Shown here: in pieces, positions 22,963 through 31,333 of the stretch
Layout: every line of letters begins with the position of its first letter
How positions within the stretch are numbered: the first letter of the stretch is position 1
Source of the DNA: JBARRO01 sp049644265
GTDB lineage: Bacteria > Bacteroidota > Ignavibacteria > UBA10030
Reading direction: 5' to 3'
NCBI GenBank assembly: GCA_049644265.1
Contig: JBARRO010000157.1
Coordinates: 1 to 32,957, forward strand
DNA: 32,957 bases
Notes under the pieces: generated by a model
Seen by the model: the letters and a program-made list of their open reading frames with translations, nothing else
The model's database searches: none
Told to the model about the DNA's origin: nothing
Translations under genes and position numbers: made by a program

Positions 22963-24179
22963 GACAGATAGACGACATCCTGGGGATGGAAGATCGAAAG
23001 AAACAACAAAAGATAATCTTTGATGTGCCGGGTGATGAGAAAATTGTTCTTGATGTGTTCACGGCCGTTCACCCCGAGCTTTCGGGCAAATTCCGGCTCG
23101 TGGATCAACTGCTTGATCCAGTACGCCGTACCTTCGATGGAGTGCGTGAGAATGCCGGAGTATTTGTGTGCAATCTGCAGCGGTATTCCTCCGACAGCGG
23201 AAGCGATGGTCGGCCTGGCTTTCCAGAGAGCCTCGGAAACGGTGAGACCAAATCCCTCCTTCAGAGATTTCTGGAGCACAACCGTTGATCCTCGCTGCAG
23301 AGCATTGATTTCCAGATCGCTGGAGGGAGGAAGAAACAGCACGAACACATCGGCGTCCTTGTCTGCCTGTTCCTTCACCTGCTGCATGATCACCGGTCCC
23401 TCGGGATCGTCTGTCGCTCCGCCACCCGCGAGTACCAGCTGCACGTCGACGTGCTTTTTCACGATTTTGTAGGCCTTCAGAACGCCCAACGGGTCTTTCA
23501 GGTAATCGAACCGCGAAATCTGCGTGACCACGGGCCGGGATCGGTCGATGCCGTATTGCTGGAATACTCGGTTTACTTCCTCGTCGGATAATTCCCTGTT
23601 TTTGGCGCTCAGGGGGTCGATGGAAGGAGCGATGAGTACCTGGGGGATGGAGAGTTTTCGTGCGAACGCCGGTGCCGAGAACACCGCCGCATCGAACCGG
23701 TTGACAAACTGCTCGAGGAATTTCCAGATTGTGGGGTCCGGCTTTGAAAAATCGATGTGACAGCGCCAGAGCCAGTTTTTTTGGATCTGCGTGCGCCGCT
23801 CGATGAGTGCGATCGGCTGGGGGTCGTGCACGAACACGATATCCCCAAACCTCATTTCTTCGGCGTTCTTTCTGTTGACTTCGAGGAACCAGTCATATTC
23901 CTCGTCCCTGATTTCCACCGGCACGCCGTGAAGTCCATTGTGGAATTTCTTGGTCGTGCTGAAGAATTTCTCGTCTCCCTTGATCACATCCCATCGGGCC
24001 TGAATGCCGAGTTGCGTGAGGAGCGGGATCATTCGTGTAAGGATTTCTGCAACCCCGCCGCCCACGGCTGTGGAGTTGATATTCTGGATCTCCTTTCCCT
24101 GCAGACTTTTCGAGAGCAGAAACAGCTCATCGATAGTGGCCTGCCCGACGATGGGAATGTAGTCTTCAAGTCGAACCAT
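22959..24179 (-). CDS. treT: Trehalose glycosyltransferring synthase TreT (GT4)
   Basis: The 406-aa GT4 enzyme shows the TreT pattern: RLEDYIPIVG (3-12), NINSTAVGGGVAEIL (33-47), ARWDVIKG, FHNGLHG (79-85), HDPQP (118-122), RCHIDFSKPDP (139-149), APSIDPLSAKN (184-194) and the donor site EGFGLTVSEALW (308-319; E308 and E316). It makes trehalose reversibly from a nucleotide-diphospho-glucose and free glucose. The start at 24179 follows a TGGAGC Shine-Dalgarno; a longer frame would only extend into the upstream gene. It overlaps the DUF5752 gene by 14 bases and OtsAB by four, so all three are translationally coupled. Confidence 0.92.
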   Translation of the reverse strand: MVRLEDYIPIVGQATIDELFLLSKSLQGKEIQNINSTAVGGGVAEILTRMIPLLTQLGIQARWDVIKGDEKFFSTTKKFHNGLHGVPVEIRDEEYDWFLEVNRKNAEEMRFGDIVFVHDPQPIALIERRTQIQKNWLWRCHIDFSKPDPTIWKFLEQFVNRFDAAVFSAPAFARKLSIPQVLIAPSIDPLSAKNRELSDEEVNRVFQQYGIDRSRPVVTQISRFDYLKDPLGVLKAYKIVKKHVDVQLVLAGGGATDDPEGPVIMQQVKEQADKDADVFVLFLPPSSDLEINALQRGSTVVLQKSLKEGFGLTVSEALWKARPTIASAVGGIPLQIAHKYSGILTHSIEGTAYWIKQLIHEPEFARKLGVNGREHIKNNFLITRHIKDYLLLFLSIFHPQDVVYLS

Positions 24180-24807
24180 GGCGCTCCACCAGGGAAAGAA
24201 TTCTGGTTCGTAATCCCTCGAGTGTGTAGGTGTACGGGTCGAGGTGAACAACCGCGTCCGCCAGCGCCGGCTTGTCCAAGTCCCGGAACCAGCGGGAAAA
24301 ATCGTTTTCGCCCTTTTCCAGTCGTAACTTCGCGTCGAAAATGTGATAATAAATGGAGTTGATGCTGATGTGCATCAGGGCCTCTTTGAACTCATTCAGG
24401 TCCCTGGCGCTGTATGGCGTCTTGATCACAAATGTTCTGGATGCCATGAAATAGAACTCCTGGCCGTGGGGAGCCAGTCGTTCTGTGGTTGCAGCTTCGA
24501 TATGCCGGGCAAGGAGGTCGAGGAATACCGTCCGAAGCTCTTCGAGCGTCGAAAACTGCACGATATCGACACTCGAGAGGCGCTCGCCAAGCTCCTGCTC
24601 GTTAAGAACCTCACGAATCCAGTAGGCGAAATCGTTCGGCGGTTCGGGGGAAAGAAAATGATGCTGGTGAAGAAATCGGTGTGTGTGATAGTAAATCGAT
24701 GAGGGCGGAACCGTCTTCAGGCTAGTGTGAAGTTCCCCCACACTTCTGGCACTAATGCCAAGAAGCAATGCCTGGTCGAGCTTCGTATTGAAGATGAACT
24801 GATTCAT
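24166..24807 (-). CDS. DUF5752 family protein with internal duplication
   Basis: The protein of 213 residues is two copies of one module. Copy 1 (about 3-103) has VPPSSIYYHTHRF, NDFAYWI and STLEELRTVFLDLLARH. Copy 2 (about 117-210) has ISINSIYYHIFDA, NDFSRWF and YTLEGLRTRILSLVERH. SIYYH occurs at 37-41 and 151-155. It is soluble, with no signal or membrane segment. The family has no known activity; the gene here leads a coupled trehalose operon, so a regulatory or accessory role in trehalose synthesis is inferred. I chose ATG 24807; an in-frame TTG at 24909 would add 34 residues outside the repeat. Confidence 0.8.
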   Translation of the reverse strand: MNQFIFNTKLDQALLLGISARSVGELHTSLKTVPPSSIYYHTHRFLHQHHFLSPEPPNDFAYWIREVLNEQELGERLSSVDIVQFSTLEELRTVFLDLLARHIEAATTERLAPHGQEFYFMASRTFVIKTPYSARDLNEFKEALMHISINSIYYHIFDAKLRLEKGENDFSRWFRDLDKPALADAVVHLDPYTYTLEGLRTRILSLVERHGST

Positions 24808-25112
24808 GTGCAGATCCAACCCACGGACAAAGTAAGAACGGACTTGACGCAGGACTTGAAGAAACTCGAAGCACGAGGGTAGGTACCATCCCCGCAAAAC
24901 CTCTTTCAACGCAAGATACGTTACCTCGTTAATATAGAAGACGCACTTCCATTGTCAAGGAAAAACCCCGGGAATGCGTTCCCCGAAAATTTTTCACCTC
25001 CCCTGCTTGACCTTGAGCACGAAAATTCTCTTCTTTAATGCACTCAGCCGGCGCGAAGGCATTCCATGTCCCGTGAAACTGTTCTTCCGTCTGTGAAAAT
25101 TTCTCCCACCTC
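24808..25112. promoter_or_regulatory. Divergent intergenic region between the trehalose operon and cdaA
   Basis: The region between the divergent starts presumably carries both promoters, but none is certain. An imperfect palindrome at about 24966-24985 (GGGAA at 24970-24974, TTCCC at 24979-24983) is flanked by runs of A on the left and T on the right, like a bidirectional terminator or attenuator. No period-7, -8 or -9 array is present, unlike most spacers in this window. Confidence 0.35.
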
Positions 25113-26309
25113 ATGAGCTTTGCAGCCATACTCGATTTTCTTCGGTCGGTAGGGATTTCGGGATTCCTCGACATCCTCTTCATGTCGGCTGTCATCTATT
25201 CCATTCTCGTCTGGTTCAAGCGCACGAAGGCGGCGTCGGTGGTCCGGGGCATGTTCATCATCGGCGGCGCGTACTTTCTTGCCCGCCAGCTCGACCTCGA
25301 GCTGACAATCTCCATTTTCCAGGGCTTTTTCGCGATTATTATTATTGCCGTCGTCATTATTTTTCAAGAAGATATTAAACACTTCTTGGAGCAGATTGCC
25401 AGCAACAGTCCGATTGCGAGACTGCGCGGACGCAGGGGGGCACGCGAGCCGAGGAAGGAAATTGAAACCCTGGTCGACACGGTCCGGGATCTGGCTGAGA
25501 ACAAGATTGGAGCCCTTATCGTCATTCAGGGAAAGGATCCGCTTGGACGTCACCTGGAAGGCGGGGTGGCGCTCGGCGGTGAACTGAGCGAACCCCTGCT
25601 CGTAAGCATCTTTAACACCCGGTCGCCGGGACACGACGGTGCGGTGATCGTTTCCGGCGGCACCATCGCTCGGTTTTCGTGTTACCTCCCGCTCTCGAAA
25701 AGCGTGCAAAAACTCTGGAAAATCGGCACACGCCACGCCGCCGCGTTAGGTTTGGCCGAACTCACCGATGCCTTGTGCCTTGTCGTCTCAGAAGAACGCG
25801 GCACGATTTCCATGGCACGCAACAGCGAGTTGCAACGGCTGAACTCTTCCGAGGAGCTGGAAGGGATTCTCGAACAGTTTTATGAAGAAATTAACCCGCT
25901 GGCAGGCTCCAAGGCGTGGAAGGATTTCTTTAAAAAGAATTACAGAGAAAAAACGCTCGCGATTGCTGTCACGATATTCCTCTGGTTCTTCCTGATCCAT
26001 GAGTCAAGAGTCCAATACAAAACCTACCTTGTTCCTGTAACGCACTGGAACACGGGCACAGAACTGAGCGTCGAGAGAATCGATCCCCCGGAAATTGAAG
26101 TGACATTTTCCGCTCCGCGGCGTTCTTTTTACTTCGTCAGTGCTGGAGATGTCAAACTCTCGCTCAAACTCTTCGAATCTCCGCGTCCAAGTATCAGGAA
26201 AAACCTCACGCGTTCCGACCTCACGTTTCCGGACGCGCTCTCCCTGGTGAATATTCAACCCAACTTGATAACAGTGTACTTCAAGCGTCCGGCTCCGGAA
26301 GGAAAATAA
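25113..26309 (+). CDS. cdaA: Diadenylate cyclase CdaA fused to a YbbR-like C-terminal domain
   Basis: The 398-aa protein has three N-terminal membrane segments (about 16-35, 42-58, 68-84), then the DAC domain (about 95-265) with the D175-G-A motif (GHDGAVIV), HLEGGVALGGELSEPLL and GTRHAAALGLAE. The enzyme condenses two ATP into c-di-AMP. The usual third residue of the RHR motif is Ala (RHA, 207-209). After a fourth membrane segment (about 281-296) come about 100 residues (YLVPVTHWNTGTELSVERIDPPEIEVTF...) that look like one YbbR domain, normally a separate partner protein (CdaR). It ends two bases from the convergent small membrane protein gene. No clear Shine-Dalgarno. Confidence 0.88.
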   Translation: MSFAAILDFLRSVGISGFLDILFMSAVIYSILVWFKRTKAASVVRGMFIIGGAYFLARQLDLELTISIFQGFFAIIIIAVVIIFQEDIKHFLEQIASNSPIARLRGRRGAREPRKEIETLVDTVRDLAENKIGALIVIQGKDPLGRHLEGGVALGGELSEPLLVSIFNTRSPGHDGAVIVSGGTIARFSCYLPLSKSVQKLWKIGTRHAAALGLAELTDALCLVVSEERGTISMARNSELQRLNSSEELEGILEQFYEEINPLAGSKAWKDFFKKNYREKTLAIAVTIFLWFFLIHESRVQYKTYLVPVTHWNTGTELSVERIDPPEIEVTFSAPRRSFYFVSAGDVKLSLKLFESPRPSIRKNLTRSDLTFPDALSLVNIQPNLITVYFKRPAPEGK

Positions 26310-26311
26310 AA

Positions 26312-26539
26312 TCAGGTCTTGTTCTGATGTTGCGCATCGGGACTCTGGTCGCGTCCACGCTCCTCGCGAAGGTTCATCCAGGTGATCATCGCATCAAGAA
26401 CGATTGCGAGGAGAATAGTCCAGGCCCAACTGATTGATTGGTCGCTGTTAAGATTGTAGATGAAGACGGAAATTGCCGATGCCAGGAGGCAGGGCAGGAA
26501 CAAGAGTCCAAAATGGACCGGAAATTTTCTGGATTGCAT
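26312..26539 (-). CDS. Small two-helix membrane protein
   Basis: The 75-aa protein starts MQSRKFPVHFG and has two hydrophobic segments (FGLLFLPCLLASAISVFIYNL and WAWTILLAIVLDAMITWMNL) followed by a hydrophilic, Gln/Asp-rich tail. It is probably an inner-membrane protein; no family is recognised. A GGAGAG Shine-Dalgarno precedes the ATG at 26539, favouring this start over one 17 codons upstream. It is convergent with cdaA, with two bases between the stop codons. Confidence 0.65.
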   Translation of the reverse strand: MQSRKFPVHFGLLFLPCLLASAISVFIYNLNSDQSISWAWTILLAIVLDAMITWMNLREERGRDQSPDAQHQNKT

Positions 26540-26696
26540 GGTAGTCTCTCCGTTGACCGGTGAGTTGTTCCGGGAAATTCGACGCTCCAAACGACTCGGT
26601 CAGAATCGCTCGGACCGATGTTGGCGAATCCCAAGAAGAACGGACCTGACTTCTTGAAAGCAGAGCCAAGGTCGTGCAGAACGAAAGATCAGGAGG

Positions 26697-27044
26697 CTAC
26701 GAGAGAGGCGGAGCGCGGGTTGGTTCGCCGAAAGTAAGGGCGGGGGTGGATGGTGGGACGTCAGATGACGCGGCGACAAACCACCGGATATCGGGAGCTG
26801 TCGTGCGTGGGGTTTCAACGATTGCCGGTTGCGGTACGACGACGCGAAAGGTTGTAGGGATATGCCGTTGCTGGGTCCAGAACGGTCGCGCGTCCTTGGG
26901 GCCAGTAGATTTCGCTTTCGAGATTGCTGGAAGACTGCGGGAGAGTAGGAAATGATTTAAGACCTGAAGGTGGCCTCCGATGCCGGCTGAAGAGTACCCG
27001 GCAAGAAGTACCAAGGCGGCTATTTTTCGGAACCATGGTTTCAT
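26697..27044 (-). CDS. Small secreted or anchored hypothetical protein
   Basis: The 115-aa protein opens with a basic N-terminus and a hydrophobic stretch (KIAALVLLAGYSSAGIGGHL) that looks like a signal peptide or anchor, followed by a Pro/Thr-rich tail (VVVPQPAIVETPRTTAPD) with no domain I recognise. An AAAGAG Shine-Dalgarno lies ahead of the ATG. The region 26540-26696 on its 3' side holds no further gene. Real coding status is likely but not certain. Confidence 0.5.
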   Translation of the reverse strand: MKPWFRKIAALVLLAGYSSAGIGGHLQVLNHFLLSRSLPAISKAKSTGPKDARPFWTQQRHIPTTFRVVVPQPAIVETPRTTAPDIRWFVAASSDVPPSTPALTFGEPTRAPPLS

Positions 27045-27114
27045 TGCTCTTTCATTGTAGAGATATTGACTGAAAGAAGCAACAAATTGGCAACATATGG
27101 GAATGGTTCTTTGT

Positions 27115-28056
27115 TTATCGCCTTCTTAGAATCGTCCCTCCAAATCCCGCGATGTAACCGGTTCCGGAAGGCGTGAACACGAGATCGTCGAACAACAGTG
27201 AAGTCGGAGTTGTTTCCGAGTGCCAGGTCGAACCGCCGTTGGAGCTTACGCGGATCACACCGTTATCCCCGCAAACAAGAACATGCGATGTGTCCATCGT
27301 CCACACTGACCGTAACGCGGAAGTAACTCCAGTCGAGTACATCGCCCACGATCCTCCGCCGTTCGTGGATTTCATCACGTTCCCAGCATGGTCGGTTACA
27401 TACACCACCGATGCACTTGCGTGACGGACGCTTGTCAGAAAGGCGCCGGCAGGAATCGGCGTTGTGTTCCAGGAAACCCCACCGTTACCCGTGCTGTAAA
27501 TGGCGGCTCCCACGACGATTCCGACTGAATCGTTAATGAACGACAATCCCACACCATCCTTGTCGGTTGCGAGAACATTCCAACTTGTTCCGCCGTCCGT
27601 CGTTTTTGCCAGCGAGAAATTTCCTGCGGCGTAACCAATGTTAGCCGATGGAAATTGGACGGCCCAGAGCAGGGCACTCCCGGCTTTCCTGGAGTTCCAC
27701 GTTGAGCCGCCGTCTGTCGTTTTAAACACGTATCCGGAGTCGCCGACAAGAAACCCTGTCGTTGCACTCGTGAATGCGAGCGCGCTCAGGAAACGATTGG
27801 AAATCGCGGGCGATTTTGCCCAGGTGCTTCCGCCGTCCGTACTTTTCAACACAAACGATCCCGTAGCAGCAGAGTATCCCGAAATGAAACCAACATTTGC
27901 GTCAGGGAACTGGATGGACCCAAGATCTGCTGTTGTTCCCGAGGCAATCGTTTCCCATTCATACAATGTCGCAGGAGGTGCTGTCGTGTCGTTCTTCGAA
28001 CAGGATACCGCAGCTACAATCAGAATGACTGATACCAGATTGCGTGGATGGCTCAT
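27115..28056 (-). CDS. YCF48-like BNR-repeat lipoprotein
   Basis: The 313-aa protein has a lipoprotein signal (VILIVAAVSCSKN, Cys at about 19), so it is likely tethered to a membrane on the periplasmic or outer face. The rest is a beta-propeller with BNR/Asp-box repeats: STDGGSTW, TTDGGSTW, TTDGGTSW, GNGGVSW, STNGGGSW and SSNGGSTW, each after an FVSANVGF-like strand. This is the architecture of the Ycf48-type family, which is widespread in secreted proteins of Bacteroidota and relatives. No enzyme role is suggested. The start is MSHPRN (28056), preceded by a GAGAG Shine-Dalgarno. Confidence 0.85.
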   Translation of the reverse strand: MSHPRNLVSVILIVAAVSCSKNDTTAPPATLYEWETIASGTTADLGSIQFPDANVGFISGYSAATGSFVLKSTDGGSTWAKSPAISNRFLSALAFTSATTGFLVGDSGYVFKTTDGGSTWNSRKAGSALLWAVQFPSANIGYAAGNFSLAKTTDGGTSWNVLATDKDGVGLSFINDSVGIVVGAAIYSTGNGGVSWNTTPIPAGAFLTSVRHASASVVYVTDHAGNVMKSTNGGGSWAMYSTGVTSALRSVWTMDTSHVLVCGDNGVIRVSSNGGSTWHSETTPTSLLFDDLVFTPSGTGYIAGFGGTILRRR

Positions 28057-28232
28057 GACCGTTAAGTCTCTCAGTAGGATGGTTGCAAAGAACCTTGTGC
28101 AAGGGACAAAATAAGAACGCCGACAGCAGGAATCAACCAATAACGGTTTGCCTTCCGGAGAATCTTGTTTATCTTCCCCTAAATCACTGTCAAACTTAGG
28201 TTCCTAATCATTGGCGTCCTTGGAAAAAGAAT

Positions 28233-28410
28233 TACACAGAGCTCACAGTGAAAAGAAGAGTGCACAGAGGTTTAGAGCTTGTACAATTTGAGGGTTGGAA
28301 CCTTCCTTTCCTCTGTGACCTCTGCCTTGACTCAGTGGCCTCTGTGAAATTTTTTTTAGTTCGTTCGCAGAGCCCACAGAGGAACCCGTTCTCTCCTCTG
28401 TGATCTCTGC
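28233..28410. repeat. Nonamer-type inverted repeats upstream of the Gfo/Idh gene
   Basis: CACAGAG-type words at 28235-28270 face CTCTGTG-type words at 28310-28347, forming a long imperfect stem. Units CCTCTGTGA start at 28310 and 28339, with CCTCTGCCT at 28319, a step of 9. A second, tighter hairpin pairs 28367-28383 with 28394-28410 (15 of 17 positions) around a 10-base loop. A T-run at 28350-28357 follows the first stem. The preceding 28057-28232 holds nothing I can identify. Confidence 0.7.
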
Positions 28411-28442
28411 CTCGTAACGCGAAATGGCATTTCGCTCCACAC

Positions 28443-28470
28443 ATTGCTTATTGTTCATTGGGTCATTGTC
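28443..28470. repeat. Heptad array forming the Gfo/Idh leader
   Basis: Units ATTGCTT, ATTGTTC and an eight-base ATTGGGTC run straight into the ATG at 28471. The core matches, almost base for base, the leader of the O-methyltransferase at 3567-3587 (reverse strand). Confidence 0.7.
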
Positions 28471-29469
28471 ATGAGCTCCTCCAAGATCCGCTACGGCATT
28501 ATCGGCTACGGGAGATTTGCCGAGAACGCTATTGCCCCGGCCATTCGCGCCTCCCAAAATTCTGAACTGGTCGCGATCCAAAAGCGATCCATGGAGGCGG
28601 CAAAAGAAAAGGCCGCATCCGGAAAAATCCGACTCGCTTTCGATTCTGTCCAGAACCTCGTCTCCCATCCGGATGTCGATGCCGTCTTCATCGTGTCCGC
28701 AAATTCCGCGCACTGTTCAGAAACCATTGCCGCCGCAAACGCCGGCAAGCATGTGCTCGTGGAAAAACCCATGGCGATGACCGTTGCGGAGGCGCAGAGT
28801 ATGATCGATGCATGCAGGAAAAACAAGGTCAAGCTGATGGTCGGCCACATGGTCCGGCTCTCTCCTGCGGTTCAGCGCATCAAGGAGATTGTTCACTCCG
28901 GAATGATCGGCCGGGTGACATTTGTTCGGGCGGACTTTGTCTACGACGGCAGAAACTCCAAACGACAGTGGCTGCTCGACAGAAGCGTGGCGGGAGGAGG
29001 ACCCTTGTTTGACATCGGGGTCCATTGCTTCGACACGCTCCGATTTCTGCTGAATGACGATGTGGAATCCGTCAAATGCTATCTGGATCCGGCGCCGACA
29101 TCAAAAGCCACAGAGGAAACAGTAAACCTCTCTCTCAGATTTAAGAAAGGAGTTCTCGGCTCAGTCTATTGTTCATACGCCGTCGCCATCCGAAGGACGT
29201 TCATTGAAATCATCGGAACGGAAGGTCTCGTGTCCGCGTCGGATTTTACAAGAAGCCAGCACACCGTGCCGCTCACAGTCATTACAAAAGGGAATGGGGA
29301 AGAAGGAACGAAACGGATGGAGCAAATAATTGTGCCGGATCTGTATTGCGACCAGGTGACTCGCTTCTCAAACTCGATCCTCAACAACGTCGAACCCGAT
29401 ATTCCCGGCATTATCGGCCTTGAGAACCAACGCATACTCGAACAAGCGTTGAAGAATGCACAACAGTAA
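28471..29469 (+). CDS. Gfo/Idh/MocA-family oxidoreductase
   Basis: The 332-aa protein has the N-terminal Rossmann motif GIIGYGRFAENA (9-20), the family motif VEKPMA (97-102), and DIGVHCFD (181-188) with the likely catalytic His185. Family members are NAD(P)-dependent sugar or inositol dehydrogenases and related enzymes, acting in the cytoplasm; the substrate is unknown. I start at 28471; an upstream in-frame ATG at 28444 would add nine residues that are heptad repeat. No Shine-Dalgarno exists because the leader is repeat. Confidence 0.9.
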   Translation: MSSSKIRYGIIGYGRFAENAIAPAIRASQNSELVAIQKRSMEAAKEKAASGKIRLAFDSVQNLVSHPDVDAVFIVSANSAHCSETIAAANAGKHVLVEKPMAMTVAEAQSMIDACRKNKVKLMVGHMVRLSPAVQRIKEIVHSGMIGRVTFVRADFVYDGRNSKRQWLLDRSVAGGGPLFDIGVHCFDTLRFLLNDDVESVKCYLDPAPTSKATEETVNLSLRFKKGVLGSVYCSYAVAIRRTFIEIIGTEGLVSASDFTRSQHTVPLTVITKGNGEEGTKRMEQIIVPDLYCDQVTRFSNSILNNVEPDIPGIIGLENQRILEQALKNAQQ

Positions 29470-29500
29470 TTTGGACGACCACCAAACATTCTTTTTCCCG

Positions 29501-29536
29501 GTAATCCCATAATCCCGAAAATCCTGGTTCCGGTCT
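29501..29536. repeat. Nonamer array directly before the SirB1-like gene
   Basis: Four 9-base units begin at 29501, 29510, 29519 and 29528; the first three share AATCCY. The GTG start codon at 29537 follows the fourth unit with no gap. Confidence 0.7.
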
Positions 29537-30385
29537 GTGCCCAATCCCAGTCAACTCCCCCATCTCATTAAATTGCTCGAGGATGACTCGGACATCGTGC
29601 AGCAGTCCGTGCTCGATGAGCTGTCGTCGTTTGGGCCGTCGCTGGAAAAGGAGCTCAGGCGCCTGAACATCATTCCGAGCGCGGACCAGTTCCGCACCAT
29701 CCAGCAGCGACTCGAAGAACACAACAGAAAATGGCTGCGCGCCGAGTGGCCGGGGTGGTTCGACATCGAGAACGACAAACTCCGCCTTGAAGCCGCGCTG
29801 AGCCTCCTCGCAGATTTCCAGAACGGCCGTAATTATCCCGCCAAGCTCACGACGATGCTCGACCAGGTTGCTGACGAATTTCTGTCGACCCACAAGCCTT
29901 CCGGTGCCCGGGAGCTTTCAAGCTTTCTTTTTCGAATCAAAGGGCTTGGCGGTGCGCAGGCGGATTACTACAGCCCCCTGAACAGCAACCTTGTTTACGT
30001 GCTCGAACACAAGAAAGGAATCCCCATCAGCCTGGCCTGCATCTACATGCTCGTCGGCCATCGGCTCGGAATTCCAATTGAAGGCATCAACACTCCCGGA
30101 CACTTTCTCGCCAAGGCCACGATTGAAGACAAACCCTATCTCGTGGATTGCTTCAACGGCGGGAGATTTCTCGACAAGCTGGATCTCGTGAGTCTGAATT
30201 CCAAGGAGCCGATCCGGCTCGAGAATATTCTGAAGCTGCAATGCAACGCCGATACCATCGTTGCACGATTTCTGAGGAATCTCGTCAACGCCTATCAGGA
30301 GACGGACAATTCCGCGAACGTCTCGTTTATGGCAGAGCTGCTTGAAATGATGACTGCGGAGGGTGGTGAAGAAACCGAGGAATGA
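29537..30385 (+). CDS. SirB1/transglutaminase-like protein
   Basis: The 282-aa soluble protein carries the Transglut_core2 (SirB1/YchA-like) signature: DYYSPLNSNLVYVLEHKKGIPISL (about 145-168) followed by GHRLGIPIEGINTPGHFLAKA, where the conserved His and the GxPGHF loop sit. The N-terminal third is helical and contains a HEAT-like opening (QLPHLIKLLEDDSDIVQQSVLDEL). The biochemical role is unknown. The start is a GTG at 29537, immediately after a nonamer repeat and without a Shine-Dalgarno. It converges on pdxJ with 11 bases between the stops. Confidence 0.85.
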   Translation: MPNPSQLPHLIKLLEDDSDIVQQSVLDELSSFGPSLEKELRRLNIIPSADQFRTIQQRLEEHNRKWLRAEWPGWFDIENDKLRLEAALSLLADFQNGRNYPAKLTTMLDQVADEFLSTHKPSGARELSSFLFRIKGLGGAQADYYSPLNSNLVYVLEHKKGIPISLACIYMLVGHRLGIPIEGINTPGHFLAKATIEDKPYLVDCFNGGRFLDKLDLVSLNSKEPIRLENILKLQCNADTIVARFLRNLVNAYQETDNSANVSFMAELLEMMTAEGGEETEE

Positions 30386-30396
30386 AACCGGATGTC

Positions 30397-31158
30397 CTAC
30401 CGTTTCGGTCTGCGGTTTGTGAAAGCGGTTTTTCGCGTGGATGATGCGGCACGCAGGAGCGCGATCATCTCACGAACCGCGCGTTCAATTCCGACGATCA
30501 GCGATCGCGTAATGATGGCATGTCCAATACTTAACTCGTCAATCTCCCGGATGGCCGCAACCGCGGAGACGTTGTCATAATCCAGCCCGTGACCGCCGTT
30601 CACACCGAGTCCCAACGACTTCCCCAATTTCGCAATCTCTTTGATCCGCTGGAGTTCTCTGCGACGGCTGTCAGCCGATGTAGCGTCGGCGTACTCGCCG
30701 GTGTGAATTTCAATCATGTCGCTTCCGATATCCTTCGAGGCTTCGACTTGTGAGCGGTCCGGGCCGATGAACAGGCTCACGAGAATGCGATGCTGGTGGA
30801 ATTTCTTGACAACATCTTCGAGATACTGTTTTCTGCCCACGACATCCAATCCCCCTTCCGTCGTCAGCTCCTGACGCTTCTCGGGCACGAGCGTGACAAG
30901 CTCCGGAAGAGTCTTGACGGCAATGCCGATGATCTCTTCCGTCGCCGCCATTTCCAGGTCGAGCTTCGTTTTGATTTTCCTGCGGAGCATGGCAACGTCG
31001 GCATCCCGGATGTGGCGCCGGTCTTCCCGTAGGTGACACACGATGCCGACCGCTCCGGCCTTTTCGCACAGCATGGCGGCTTCAACCGGATCCGGCACGG
31101 AGCCGCCGCGAGCGTTTCTGAGCGTTGCGACGTGGTCGATATTGATTGCCAAACGCAT
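30397..31158 (-). CDS. pdxJ: Pyridoxine 5'-phosphate synthase
   Basis: The 253-aa TIM-barrel enzyme shows the PdxJ signatures INIDHVATLRNARGG (5-19), CHLREDRRHIRD (41-52), LDLEMAAT (66-73; catalytic Glu69) and VNGGHGLDYDN with the catalytic His. It joins deoxyxylulose 5-phosphate and 3-amino-2-oxopropyl phosphate to make pyridoxine 5'-phosphate, the last step of the DXP-dependent vitamin B6 pathway. Length is normal; the last about 12 residues are a basic tail. PLP from this route would serve the two PLP enzymes seen in this window (Cys/Met enzyme and D-threonine-aldolase-like). Confidence 0.97.
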   Translation of the reverse strand: MRLAINIDHVATLRNARGGSVPDPVEAAMLCEKAGAVGIVCHLREDRRHIRDADVAMLRRKIKTKLDLEMAATEEIIGIAVKTLPELVTLVPEKRQELTTEGGLDVVGRKQYLEDVVKKFHQHRILVSLFIGPDRSQVEASKDIGSDMIEIHTGEYADATSADSRRRELQRIKEIAKLGKSLGLGVNGGHGLDYDNVSAVAAIREIDELSIGHAIITRSLIVGIERAVREMIALLRAASSTRKTAFTNRRPKR

Positions 31159-31333
31159 AAGGAGTCTCTTCTAAGCGGGAGTCAGGGAATGAATATACAC
31201 TTTTTTCCAATTATTGCGAGTCGCTCGTTTATGAAACTTTTGTGCTAACATGAGCGTAACCCGATGAGGCAAGTTCCTCCACGATGACAAAATCCATCTC
31301 AAAAATCATAAGCCACATTAAACTCTCTATGCA

